From Orobanche coerulescens (lineage: Eukaryota > Streptophyta > Magnoliopsida > Lamiales > Orobanchaceae), in assembly GCA_033398695.1 (NCBI GenBank), contig CM065802.1:145748096-145812095 (forward strand): a DNA stretch of 64,000 nt. The letters run 5' to 3'. The notes under the pieces were generated by a model, which saw nothing but the letters and a program-made list of their open reading frames with translations, was not told the origin of the DNA and did no database searches. The position numbers and the translations under genes are program-made. This document shows positions 21,297 to 33,074 of this stretch, piece after piece. The stretch's first letter is position 1, and every line of letters starts with the position of its first letter.

Positions 21297-21590
21297 TAAC
21301 ACACGCATTGACACAACACAACTCATATTGATCAACTCATACATCACCACATGCAACACACATAATTAACAATACGTCACCTCAATCAACAATAACACCA
21401 TAATACATATTAAGGTATGAAATCAAACCGATATAAATATCATCATCATCACGAACACTTAACCATGATCAATCACGCAAGACACAAATCATAGGATTAG
21501 CACAACCAACACAATTTCCACGACGTTAGCCAAGTGAGGATATCATCACTATCACCAACCGTTCACGATTATAAAATCACATGAAACATA

Positions 21591-22442
21591 CACTACAAAA
21601 AAACAGTTTTTACCGACGCCATTTACCGACGCCAGCACAGCCGTTGTTAAACTTATAATTTACCGACGCCATTTACAAGCGCCCGTCTGCCGTTGTTAAA
21701 CTTATAATTTACCGACGCCATTTACCGACGCCCGATTTCCGACGCCATTGCCGACGGCCGGTTCGCAGACTTATTTTTACAATTACAGCGCCATTTTGGC
21801 GTTGGTAAATTTTTTTTTTTTTAAATTTACTGACGCCGTTTACGCCATTACCGCGCCATTTACCGACGCCATTTTGGCGTTGGTATTTTTTTTTTTTTTT
21901 TACGCCGTTTACGCCATTCTGACGCCATTTCGGCGTCGGTAATTTTTAACACAATCCCACATCGAAAAAACATCAATGTTTTTGGTGGTTTATAAACCAA
22001 AATCCTTCTCAACCATTTGAAATTGAATGGAGCCGAACTCGATCCGCCGGACCCAGACTGGACTGGAACCCACACCCGACCCGGACCCGACACTGGACTG
22101 GCCGAACCCACCACTTTGAGCCGGACCTAACCCTTTGAGCCGGACCTAACCCGCTTTGAGTCGACTCCGACTTTTTAATATTTTTTTTTTAATTTAACGA
22201 CGCCAAAAATGGCGTCGGTAAATGGCGTAAACGGCATCGGTAAATTAAAAAAAAAAAAATTACCAATGCCAAAATGGCGTCGGTAATGGCGTCAGTAAAT
22301 GGCGTCGGTAAAAAATTACCGTCGAGCGTTTTTCCAACGGCGGGTTGCCGTCGGTAATGGCGTCGGTAAATTTTTTACCAACGCCATTTTCTGTTTTACC
22401 AACGCCATTTTGGCGTCGGTAAAAACTGTTTTTTTTGTAGTG
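21591..22442. mobile_element. Non-autonomous CACTA (En/Spm) transposon, 852 bp
   Basis: Terminal inverted repeats begin CACTACAAAAAAACAG at 21591 and end in the complement (CTGTTTTTTTTGTAGTG) at 22442. The target duplication is ATA (21588-21590 and 22443-22445), the 3 bp expected for CACTA. Many subterminal copies of a motif like TACCGACGCCATTT occur in both orientations, the usual transposase-binding pattern. No transposase is encoded. A USE-like ATCCCACATCG (21954-21964) followed by TATAAA (21991-21996) lies in the middle. Confidence 0.93.
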
Positions 22443-23089
22443 ATATTCACAAAGGTAAACCAAATCATCATAAACCTAGCATGAAGTCTCTATTCACAAG
22501 GCACAAATCGTATAGCAAGATACTTGCCTTAATAACCGCTACCGAACATTCCGAAGAACACAGTTCAACCGGGAAGCTCAGACCCCAAAGAAGGCAACGA
22601 ACGGGAGGGTTCCAACTCGAGTTCTTCACAAGGATTTCTTCCCTAAGTCATATCAACAATAAATCAACAATCGTACGATGAATAATAATCACATAATGCC
22701 CGAATCCCCCTCTAAGACCTTTTATCGGACACCTTCAAGACGTCGATTAAGAACTCGACCAAAACGACGAATCTATACAATCCAATCATGGAATAACAGG
22801 GGAAATTATAGAATACATCTAAATAATCATAAATCCATCACAAATCTAAGTTATTACGGTTAAATCGGACAAACCGAACAAAACCCGCAATTTTCCCAAA
22901 CTAGGATTTCCAGGAAATCTGACCTGATTCGCTCGATCAAAGGATGTTATAGGATGGATAATCGATGATATGAACTCCAGGACTTCATGGATTTATAGCC
23001 TGATAACATGCCTCCACGCCCACCAAGCCTCTAGCCGCGGAAGGGAAAGAAACGAAGTGAGAAAATGGGTGTAAACCCGTCTGCTGGCC

Positions 23090-23266
23090 TTTTATATACA
23101 GCCTGCCGACTGCCTTACGTACGTAATCGGCTATGGCTTAAGGCCGTAACCGGCCATGGACGAACCTTCTGCCCAAAACTACCGGCAGCGTTATGTACGT
23201 TACCGGCCAGGGCTTATGTATGTAACAGGCCTTACGGCCGTAGTTGCCGGCCCATTACGGCCGTAA
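23090..23266 (-). promoter_or_regulatory. A U3 palindromic iterons and TATA box
   Basis: Starts at 23115 (TTACGTACGTAA), 23138 (TTAAGGCCGTAA), 23191, 23214, 23232 (TTACGGCCGTAG) and 23255 (TTACGGCCGTAA). Steps are 23, 53, 23, 18 and 23. TATA box at 23091-23100 on the minus strand. The centre varies between TACGTA-type and GGCC-type while the pitch stays fixed. Confidence 0.75.
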
Positions 23267-23813
23267 CTCGGCCAGGTGAGTTTTACCCCAAAATGCACGA
23301 CCATGACTCGGCCGTGGCCAACTCCGACAGTCCGGTGAGATGCTCGACGACATCTCGACCACCTTAACGCACCGGTTATGATTCAAAATGATAGCGAGCA
23401 AATTACGAAGCATAAAATACCACAAGCACGGAACGAACACGACGAAAAGCTCGTGGACAACATCAACGATCCGAAACAAAAACCATGCAACAATTAGTTA
23501 CACGCGACCATATAAACACAATAATTCACCCATCGAGGAAAATAATATCGATACTTGGCAACCGAGAAATATCCAGAAAAAGGCAAAATATCCGAAGCGA
23601 AAATCCCTGGTATTACATTCCCCCCCACTAAAAATAAGTTTCGTCCCGAAACTTAAAACAAAAACATAACATACCACACCACACGCACACATTCAGTCAG
23701 AGAAACGCACGCAATGACAAGTCTCTCTCGTCAAACACTACAACAGAGTATACCAAACCGTTCCCGATAGAAAAACGAATTCCATATAATCATAACAAAA
23801 TAAAAGGAGACAC

Positions 23814-25210
23814 AGCCCTGCACCTAGAACATCCAAGTCCGCCCACAAGGCTGCTGATAGTGTTGATGATATCCTGTCACAAGATGAATTGGCCCTTCTT
23901 ATGCATAAATTCAAAAAGTTCATCAAACAGTCTGGAAAGACTTCATACAGGCCCAAGCCTTTTCACAAGGTAAACTCAGAAACTCCCTCATCCAGTGGTT
24001 CTAACTTATGCTATAACTGTAGGAAACCCAGATATTATGCAAATAAATGTCCACATCCAAAAGTGCAAAGTTGCTAGAAGCTGAGCAACAAGAAAAGGAT
24101 GAAAGAAGACGTGTCTGAAAAAACAAGCTCAAGGCCCTGATTGGTGAATCAGAAGCCTCGCCTGCATCCAACAAGACCGAAGAGTGCCGTCAGGTTGTCA
24201 CTAATAGTGACTCGTCCGATGATGAGATGGAAGATAAAGCATATATGTGCTTTATGCCCAAAGAAATTCAGGACGATGAAGATAGCGATGATGAAGTAAG
24301 CTCAAATTCGATTACTCCGACAAATGCGTCGCATACTTTTGAAAACATGATGGATGAATTCAAAAACATTCAAAAGGCCCATGAGACTTTAAAACGAGAA
24401 AACATACAACTCCAAATTTCTAACTTAGAGCTGAAAGATGAAAATGACTTGCTGAAAAATAATTACGAAAACATATCTATTGATTGCGAAAACAGCAAGG
24501 TCACATTTGAAAAACTCATGGAGAGCAATCATCAACTTGCCCACGATCTAAATGAGGCCAAGTCTCATAATGAGAGCAAGACAAATGATTTCGCTCTACT
24601 CGAAACCAAAGTAAAAACTCTCGAGAAACGAGAAGGAGAATTAGAGACCATTTTGAAATCATTCGAGAAATCATCTAAATGGATGGTAGAAATTCTAAGC
24701 ACCGGACAACATGCTCATGATAAAAGTGGCTTAGGATATAAATCATTCTCCAATAAGGGAAAACTAGTACGCTATTCATCAGGGGTGTGGAATCCATTCC
24801 CATACCTGAAGAAATTCCAAGCCCTGCAAAGGCTACAGCTGCCCCTCGTAAAGCGAAGGCTGCGATTCCGCCACCTAGCTTATATCACAGACAGCGGAAA
24901 CCTCAGCCTCCTAGACCTGTAAGACGTGATCAACAACATGCTCCTCGAGCATATCAAAAGCGCCAACAGCCGTTCAGGAAGAAGGCTGTATCCAAGTATC
25001 AGAGGCAAGCACCGCAGTACTTTCAACAGTACAGTGCGCCTAGATATTGGAGACATGAGCCCCGCTATCCATCCAGAAAGCAGGTCGCCGCGCAGTATCA
25101 TCAACAGCTCTGGGAATCCAACTTGAGACCCAGAACACAAGCTGTAAGGTCTAAGAAAACGGCTCCACCTTCGAGACAGCAATCATACTGGAAGGGAAAA
25201 TTACAGCCAA
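23814..25210 (+). pseudogene. gag: K2 gag, zinc knuckle and C-terminal part
   Basis: Gag resumes with PRTSKSAHKAADSVDDI and runs to CYNCRKPRYYANKC near 24018-24059. This knuckle has lost the usual Gly and His (G to R, H to Y), so zinc binding is doubtful. Frame breaks follow at about 24077 and near 24120. The open piece 24227-24922 is an acidic, Glu/Lys-rich coiled coil with the GLGY marker. After another shift, 24787-25218 is very basic (Arg, Gln, Pro rich). The MITE-like insert then splits it. Confidence 0.75.
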
Positions 25211-26138
25211 CTACCTAATTAGATGGCCTGTTTACAGTTTAGTTCCTATTGTTTCATAAATTACAGCGAAGGACAAAAATCTGGTTTGGTGTTGACTTCC
25301 ATTAAAAAGACAAAAATGCCCCTCTATTTACTTGAATAAAAAATTTCTTTTAAAATACATTTTATATGAAAAAATAGCTTATAAGTTATTAAAGTGTTTG
25401 GCTAATACATTTCTTTTAAAAAATATTTTTTTCAGAAAATATTTCTTTTTCGAAATATAATTTTTTTTCCAGAAAATAATTTGTTTTATTTTTGCCAGAA
25501 AATAATTGTTTTTATTTTTCAAAAAATAAAAAAATCCAGAAATTAATTTTATTTTTCGAAAAAATAATATTTTTTTCCAGAAAATAATTTTTTTTTCGAA
25601 AAAATATTTTTTTTGCCAAAAATATTTTTTTCTACAGAAAAGTTTTTTTTATTTTTTTTTGAAAAAATAAAAAAATTCCATAATATAATGTTTTTTTCGA
25701 GAAGATAATTTTTTTCCCAGAATTTTTTTTTTATTTTTTGAAAAATAATATATTTTTCCAGAAAATAATTTTTTTTTGGAAAAAATATTTTTTTCTAGAA
25801 AGTTTGAAAATTTATTACACTAAAAGCGTTATATATATAGTACAAGGAGGTCCAGCATGTGCCACCCATGTGAGTCAAAAAACAAATGGGTAAAAATAAA
25901 AAGGAATATAAAAAGGCAAATCCGGAATATCAGTACTCTCTCTCATGTGACATCATCTGAAAGTTTGACATTTGTCCTTCGTTGTAAATATAGTTTCTAG
26001 ACAGAGCAAAAATTGTCCTTCATTGTAATATTTGAAACAATAGGGTCTAAAATGTAATTAGTCCATCTAAAAAGGTAGTCATATGTAAATCGCCCCATAC
26101 TGAAATAATAATAATAATAACCCTAAATTTTACATGCA
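25211..26138. mobile_element. MITE-like AT-rich insertion in K2
   Basis: An imperfect inverted repeat of about 70 bp pairs 25211-25284 with 26005-26078 (shared core CCTATTGTTTC, with GAAGGACAA inside). The interior from 25330 to 25800 is low-complexity A/T with a drifting unit containing TTTCCAGAAAATAATT. K2 sequence on each side shows a near-duplicated TTACAGC-ACTAC (about 25201-25214 and 26139-26151), a possible long target duplication. Coding sense of K2 is continuous across the insert (RQIWVLKD follows). Superfamily not assigned. Confidence 0.6.
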
Positions 26139-27573
26139 TGTTACAGCGACTACGTGCCTGCCCCATGTAGACATCGCAAAACTGGACCGAAAGCAACCTA
26201 TAGTAAACCAATTGTTGTTAGGCAAATATGGGTACTAAAAGACACTAACATACATGGACCCGACAATCAAGGGGGACCTAAATCTACTTAAATTCTATGC
26301 TTATAGGATATCAAAGAAAAAGACATCTGCTACTTTGACAACGGATGTTCTCGGCACATGACACGAGATATCAGCAAGCTGTCGGATTATGTAGAAGGTC
26401 GCGCGGTCCAAAGGTTCACTTCGGTGATAAGTCAAAAGGTAGAACAAGAGGGAAGGGAACCCTGCTTGTAGGAAAGTTCAAAGTCACCGACGTATCTTAT
26501 GTTGAAGGCTTAAAGCACAATCTACTTAGTATTAGCCAGTTCTGTGACAAGCAGTTCTCGGTGAAATTCTATATAGATCACTGTAGAGTAAAGCACATCA
26601 AGACCAAAGAAATCATGCTCACAAGAAGCAGGTCAGGTAATATGTATATTGCTGACTGGAAGCTTACGAGCTCCACTATTCCTTGTTTTGTTGCCAAAGG
26701 CACTGCAGATCAAAGCTGGCTATGGCACAAGAGGATGTATCACATCAACTTCAAGACAATCAACAAACTTGCCAGATAGGGAATGGTTAGAGGCTTTCCC
26801 GATGTGTCATTTCAGAAAGACAGCATTTGCGGACCCTGTCAGAAAGGCAAACAAGTCAAAACCACCCTGAAAAGCAAATCATACCTGGCTACCCACAGGG
26901 TTCTGGATATGCTACACTTGGACCTCTACGGCCCTGTAAGTTTGGGGGTAAGAAATATTGTCTCGTTATTGTTGACGATTACTCCAGGTACTCTTGGACA
27001 ATCTTTCTAAGCAAGAAGAAAGAAACTACAACAAAGTTGCCAGAGCACCTTAAAAAGCTTCAAAACAAGAAAGGGTTGAGTATCGTGTCCATTCGTTCCG
27101 ACAGAGGTACTAAATTCACAAATCGCTTTATAGAGCAATACTGTTCAGAAAATAGAATACAACATGAATACTCAGTAGCCCGAACTCCTCAACAAAATGG
27201 TGTTGCCGAGCGAAAGAATAGGATGCTCAAGGAAGCTACAAGAACCATGATCACCGCAAGCAAGTTGCCGCAGCGGTTCTGGGGCGAAGCAACAAATACA
27301 GCGTGCTATACACAAAACCGCTATATCATCAACAAGCATCACAACAAAACTGCCTATGAGGTATGGAATAATAAAACTCCATTAGTTTTGTATTTTCACA
27401 TCTTTGGATGTCGGTGTTATGTTCTGAATAATGGGAAAGATCAACTCAAGACCTTTGACGAGAAGTTGGATGAAGGAATCTTTGTAGGACACTCCTCTGT
27501 CAGCAAAGCTTTCAGGATCTTTAACAAAAAGGAAGCTGACAATCGAGGAATATGTCCATGTAGTGTTCGATGA
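26139..27573 (+). pseudogene. pol: K2 protease and integrase
   Basis: Markers in order: RQIWVLKD near 26226; protease YFDNGCSRHM near 26332 (DSG changed to DNG); HNLLSISQFCD; LWHKRMYHINF near 26720; CGPCQKGKQ near 26827; integrase HLDLYGP, VIVDDYSRYSW, RSDRGTKF and PQQNGVAERKNR near 27189. The longest open piece is 26827-27573. A TAG follows INKLAR at 26777. Frames shift several times. It is better preserved than K1 but cannot give one product. Confidence 0.88.
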
Positions 27574-29347
27574 ACCTCATTTCGATCCTACAGGAGTAGA
27601 ATGCTTGACCCAGAATATTCGAACACATTCCATTGATGACTCTCAGACTCCAATAGAACCTGTCGTAGACTTAGAAATCAATCCCACAGCTGTAAGAACA
27701 GAAGTAGTCGAAGCCGATCTGTACAAGCTGAAGCTTGAACTACAGCACCTCAAGATACAGTACAGGATGCCAAACTAGAACATGACAGGAGATGGTTGAA
27801 AGATCACCCACAATAGTTAATTATAGGTGATATTGATGCTGGTGTATCTACCCGAAGAAGAATACAAAGTACACAAGGAACAGTACTGTGTGCGCAAGAA
27901 GAATCCGATTCTGAAAAATCTCCTTTTCCAGTATGGAATCTCAAGCTGAACTTAGGAGACTAGCTATGTGCACCCTAGCTGTATTCTTAGCTCAATCCGA
28001 ACCTGCTTCAACCAATGAAGCTTTTAATAATTTTCACTGGATTACTTCTATAAAAGAAGAGCTTAATGGTTTCGAAGAAATATTGTATGGTATCTAGTAC
28101 CCAGGCCAGAACATCAAGCTGTAATTGGAACCAAATGGGCATTTAGAAACAAGAAGGATGAGAATGGACTTGTTATCAGGAATAAGTCCCGTCTAGTCGC
28201 ATAAGGATACATACAGGAAGAAGGCATAGACTACAATGAGACATTTGCCACTATAGCCAGACTAGAAGCCATCAGGATATTCCTAGCTTTTGTTTCCCAT
28301 AAAAGTTTTATAGTATATCAAATGGACGTTAAGAGTGCATTCCTGAATGGAGACCTCGCCGAAGAAGTCTATGTTGAACAATCACCACGGTTTGTCAACA
28401 CTAAAGGCGGAGACCTAGTATACAGACTACGAAAATCTTTGTATGGACTTAAGCAGGCACCGAGAGCATGGTACGAAAACCTATCCCCGTACCTTACCGA
28501 TAATGGATTTGAGAAAGGTGTGGTGAACAAGACTCTATTCAAGATACAGGAAGGGGATGACCTATTAATGGTACAAATATATGTCGATGATATTATATTT
28601 GGTTCTACTAACCTTGCTTTATGTCAAAGGTTCTCTCATCTCATGCAAAGTAAATTTGAAATGAGTATGATGGGGGAACTTAGTTATTTCCTAGGATTCC
28701 AGGTGAAGCAATTGCCTACAGGAATCTTCATCAACCAGGAGAAGTACAACAAGGAGCTACTCAACAAATTTGGGATGAACAACTCCAAATTGTCGTCAAC
28801 CCCCATGAGCACTTCCGTGCAAATTAGTGCTGACGAAGCTGGAAAGCCGGTTGATCAATCACTTTACAGGAAGCTAATTGGCTCACTCCTGTACCTAATG
28901 AATAGAAGGCCCGATATACAGTTTGCTATAGGAGTGTGTACTCGGTATCAAGTAGCACCTAAGGAGTCATACTTCACGACAGCCAAACGAATCCTTAAGT
29001 ACGTCAAAAGAATAATTGATGTAGGATTGTGGTATCCTAAAGCAGTAGGATTCAATTTGGTTGGCTACAGAGACTCGGATCTCGGAGGTTGTAAGTTGGA
29101 TAGGAAGAGTACAAGCGGTAGTTGTCACTTTATTGGACCTAGACTTATGTCATGGTTCAGTATGAAACAATTGGCCAACTCACTTTCTACAGCTGAGTCG
29201 GAGTACTATGCCGCTGGAAGTTGCTGTATGCAGATTCTCTTGATGCAACAACAATTATCAGATTATGGAATCAGTGCCAGAGAAACGCCAATCATGTGCG
29301 ATATCACGAGTGAAATTGACAATCCTGTATTCTACTCGCGAACTAAG
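27574..29347 (+). pseudogene. pol: K2 reverse transcriptase and RNase H, cut by B
   Basis: After a degraded linker (27574-28010) the RT block reads NKSRLVA, a TAA, then [14 protein letters not shown]. From 28322 one frame is open for more than 1 kb: [29 protein letters not shown], catalytic YVDDIIFGS near 28580, [10 protein letters not shown], then RNase H with [24 protein letters not shown] and MCDITSEI. It stops after YSRTK at 29347 where LTR B begins, so the last part of RNase H and the K2 3' LTR are beyond the window. Residues after YSRTK in the open frame are LTR sequence. Confidence 0.9.
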
Positions 29348-29670
29348 TGTAACACCCCCAATCCGCTCAGGGATATTACACGCCGTAGAACCTTTCCTCA
29401 AGGATCTACCAGGCTGGTAACAACATAGAACAACTCGACAATGCCTTTAAGGCTAAAATGACTAAGTAGACCTATTTGGTCTTTCAATAAATACATACAA
29501 CTCAAAATCATTACATGCCCACGCAGGGGTCGAATACAACACACTCCCGTACAACGGGAAAGAATACTGCAGCGGAAAATAAACTATAACTAAACCAATG
29601 ACGTACGGATCCTCGTCTGATTAGTATCGTTCATCTTTCATCATCCTTCGTGCCGACCCTGTGTTATGCT
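29348..29670 (-). repeat. B 3' LTR, first segment
   Basis: TGTAACACCCCCAATCC at 29348 matches 44053 and following. The segment ends inside the motif GTGTTATG where C inserted; the uninterrupted version is at 44374-44385. The GATACTAATC-type stem arm near 29620 is partly deleted here compared with the other LTR. Confidence 0.9.
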
Positions 29671-31968
29671 TGTAACACCCCAAACTAGGCGGATATTACA
29701 GTGCCGTGAATCCCCGACTAGGACCCACCAGGCAAATGAAAATGATGAATTAAATAATATAATCGTAGTACCGAACCACATTATATTACCAAGTACTCCG
29801 ATGAGGAGTTTAAGTACATTACACCAGGACAAAACGGAATACTAGTATATTTTATATGGAGATAAAATACACCACCCTGAACAAATAAGCATCTCAAACG
29901 GAATTTGCAGCGGAAAAATACAAATGACGGAATAACTGAAATGACTGAAAATGACTGAACAAACGGAATGACTGGGGCCCCCTACTAGTATCACTGGGAC
30001 TCGTCGCCGTCAACATGCTCTTCCGTGCCTTTGCCTTGCCGTGACACGAAAACAAAATCCCCAACGGGTCGATTATCTGAACAACAATCCTCAAGGGTTG
30101 AAAATACACAATCATGATTAAGCGAAGTTATGAAATATTCTTAGTTATGAATTACCAAGAGGAGTATCATAGTACGCGTAATGTTCTCGTGCGAGTGTAC
30201 AACACCCGTCCGTGTACCTAATTAGTCTCACGGTGTAACGCTTTCCGTGTGCGGTCTAATGTATCGGTGAACCCAATACATAACCATCGTGTGCCCGACT
30301 AAAAATTCCACACACACACACCCGCCACGCAATATGAACCCGGAAGGTCATATGAGCGAATGACCGTAATGAATATCAATGAATAAATAATAATCGACAA
30401 AGTCAAGAATGACTCACCGAAATGAAGGTAATAATGAAATGAATGATAGCTCAACGAAAGGATTGGAACCGTCGTTCCTTATGACTGAAGTGATTAATTG
30501 ACAATAACAAGTTTTAATATGATTAATACAATGATGAATGAGTTATGATTATGAATGATCAACAACAAAAGGTATGAATATCCTTTTAACCGAGTAAGAA
30601 TTAACTTACTCAATACCGGTGACAACAATCCTTCCACGAACGACGTCCTAATTGAGATATCGATCGCTCGAACAACCTTGAATTATACAATATTCAACAA
30701 CCCGTTCAAAATACGAATCAAACACGAATATAACTAACTCAAAACGTCGATACGAATAAACCAAGTTCATTGAGGTATTAAATCAAACACGTTGCGTCCA
30801 AACTCCGATTGTTTACAATCAAACTTCAATATACCAATATCAAATCCCCCAAGAAGTGTTTCAAACCAAGAAACATCTCCAATACGATCAATAATCCGAT
30901 ATGAATATCCAAAACGTGATTATAACAACAATTAGTCGAAAATCCCCAATTCCAACTCGATATTCAAGGTGTTCTTGAATAATCCCTCAATAATCCAATG
31001 AATCCTTATACAAACTCATAATCATATACATATCCCTTCATATAACATGATTATAACGTCCAAAACATCATATCTCAACACAAAATCGAAGTCCAAAGTG
31101 TTGAAAGAATTACCTCTTGAAGATACAAGTACTTTAATCCAAGAACACGCGTTAGATTGATTATCCGGATTCACGATCGAAAGGAGATGAAGAAAATCAA
31201 ACACCCAAATGATTTGTGAAGGAAAACCTCTCCTCAAGCCGTCTCTCTCGTTTTAAGGTGAAGAAAAGGAAGAAAAATGGTGAAATCTGAAAAAATGAAT
31301 TTATAGGGGTTGACTACCTGCCGGACACGGCCGTGCCGATCGGCACGGTCATGTCGCATGATTGGCCGACACCGCCGACAGGACTCGACCGTGTCTGCTT
31401 GACACGGTCGCGGCGCCGGAGGGCCTTCCGATAGTGACCGTCCGACAGCCGACTTCGGCATGACTCGGCCGCGCTGCACGACACCACGGCGGCCGGGCGA
31501 TTTGACGATTCTGGCTTATCCGGAAGGGTTCGACTCGGCCGTGCCAGACGACACGGTCGGGTCCTGAGGCAGACACTTCGGCACTTTCCGGACGAGTTCG
31601 TTCGGCAGTGATCGGCCAAAACTGAAAAATGAGCGGTTGAGCTAAAACGACCATAACTCTCTCGTCCGGACTCCGATTGACTCACCGTTTGAACCATTGG
31701 AAAGCTAACTCGATGCTCTATAATATTGCAAAGATTTAGAATTTTTGGACTTACCAAAAATTAATGGTGATCTAACAAAGTCGAACTCATATGAGGAAAG
31801 TTGAAACAATGAACAATAACGATACACCACTCGAAGTTTTTCCGAACGGTGAACACGGTGAATGAATATGATTGGTGAATGATGATAATCGAGTGAATAT
31901 ACACTGGGTGACAATTACAGACTGATAATTACTGAATGAAAGTGAATGAATTACAACCGGGTATTACA
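29671..31968 (-). repeat. C 3' LTR (2298 bp)
   Basis: Minus-strand start TGTAATACCCGG at 31968, end at 29671. TATA box on the minus strand at about 31299-31307 (CTATAAATTC), with GC-rich palindromes upstream of it. It lacks the AGTGGA hairpin of G1/A/B/D but keeps the GATACTAG stem arm (near 29980). Confidence 0.93.
31299..31620 (-). promoter_or_regulatory. C U3 palindromes and TATA box, 3' LTR copy
   Basis: CACGGCCGTG-like sites (perfect example at about 31326-31335) recur upstream of the minus-strand TATA box. Several are disrupted by indels compared with the 5' LTR copy at 38223-38520. Confidence 0.65.
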
Positions 31969-32000
31969 TACACCCCCCTTAAAAGAGTTTCGTCCCCGAA

Positions 32001-32716
32001 ACTAAGGGTCAAACAACTCGGGATAACTCTCCCGCATACTATCCTCGGTTTCCCAAGTAGCCTCTTCGACTCCGTGTCTAGACCACTGAATTTTAACCAA
32101 AGGAATCGTCTTTCCAATCGAGGACGCATGCCCTCAACATGTCCTCTAATGTCTGAATGGTCCTCTCCGATTGTCCGTCGGACTGAGGATGAAAAGCTGT
32201 ACTGAGATTAAGCTAAGTTCCCATAGCACGATGAACTGATTTCCAAAAATGCGACACAAACCGTCCGTCACGATCGGAAACGATACTCTTAGGAGTACCG
32301 TGAAGTCTCACTATCTCTTTGATGAACAGTTGAGCAAGTCTCTCGGGACCCCACGACTCCTTGATCTCAAGAAAATGAGCTGATTTAGTTAAGCGGTCCA
32401 CGATCACCCAGATCGTATTCATGCCACGACGACTCGTCGGCAAACTCGTGATGAAATCCATAGAAATGTCTTCCCACTTCCATTCGGGAATAGGAAGAGG
32501 TTTCAAAGATACCCACGGCCACTGATGTTCAATCTTAACTTGTTGACAGGTTAAGCATCTCGAAACAAATTCTGCGACTTCTCTCTTCATATTACTCCAC
32601 CAGTAATTTTGTTTCAAGTCCTTGTACATCTTGCTAGACCCCGGATGAACAGAATAAGGGGTAGCATGAGCTTCTCTCAAAATAGAGTTTTTCAACTCGT
32701 CATTCGCGATACGCAC
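32001..32716 (-). pseudogene. pol: C integrase with chromodomain tail
   Basis: From 32716: zinc-binding region (HATPYSVHPGSSKMYKDL, CLTCQQVK), then core motifs MDFITSLP, SDRDGRF and [12 protein letters not shown], the three acidic positions. A frame break lies near 32213. After DWKDDSF the frame jumps to WSRHGVEEATWETED and PELFDP with a stop at about 32001, which is the end of a chromodomain. The integrase C-terminal domain and start of the chromodomain are deleted. A chromodomain would steer insertion to heterochromatin; here it is only a relic. Confidence 0.85.
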
Positions 32717-33074
32717 AACCGATTCTTAAACCGCAAAAGTCCATCCTCGTGGACCACAAATCCAGGGGCTTTCCGAGCCACATCCTCACGGATGCGCAAC
32801 AATGAAGGGTCGAACTCCGATTCTCTCTGATTACCTCCTCAAGTGACGATGAAATCTCTAACATACAAAGTTGTCCCCGAATTGGCTGAAGCCGGACCTC
32901 GATCTCGGTCTAAGGAATTCCTATCAAGCTCCTTCGAATCGTTAAACGAGCAAGCATCCGCTCCCGAACGGACTTACGACTCAAGGCGTCGCCGACAACG
33001 TTCGCCTTGCCCGGTGGTAAAGGATCTCAATATCATAATCCTTGATTAGTTCTAACCACCGCTCTGCCGCATAT

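Larger units (their letters stand above)
20364..23617 (-). repeat. A LTR (about 2.4 kb without the CACTA insert)
   Basis: Shares with G1, B and D the LTR ends, the AGTGGA hairpin (plus 20698-20719), CGATACTAATC near 20595, and AAGGCAAGTATCTTG (plus 22515-22529). TATA box on the minus strand near 23091-23100 (TATATAAAAGG). A palindrome array lies upstream of it at 23115-23266. Confidence 0.85.
20364..23813 (-). mobile_element. A: truncated Ty3/gypsy element, 3' LTR plus 196 bp of internal sequence
   Basis: On the minus strand: a short internal piece (23813-23618) with the AAGTTTCG hairpin (23636-23654) and a purine tract, then an LTR starting TGTAATACC at 23617 and ending TGTTACA at 20364. 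The 5' LTR and most of the internal region are missing, so part of the element was deleted after insertion into K2 gag. The exact right junction (about 23813) is set by where K2 gag becomes readable again. It holds a CACTA element. Confidence 0.8.
18296..29347 (+). mobile_element. K2: Ty1/copia element inserted in the K1 3' LTR
   Basis: The LTR start TGTTGGGATA follows GTTAG, a candidate 5-bp target duplication that cannot be confirmed because the far end is off window. It has LTR, PBS, gag, protease, integrase, RT and RNase H in copia order. The body is broken by A in gag, by a MITE-like insert before protease, and by B in RNase H. No palindrome array is visible in its LTR. Confidence 0.88.

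Noticed and set aside
20989..21369. 126-aa ORF with repeats in LTR A
   Set aside because: It is the translation of the 64-bp tandem units, with no start context or homologous domain.
25330..25810. Poly-A/T tract as a LINE or SINE tail or a nuclear matrix site
   Set aside because: It is internal to an inverted-repeat insert, with no LINE reverse transcriptase and no Pol III boxes seen.
31314..31757. Arg/Ser-rich 147-aa ORF and overlapping ORFs in LTR C (also 38094-38574)
   Set aside because: They arise from GC-rich palindromes in U3, overlap on several frames, and are not preserved between the two LTR copies.
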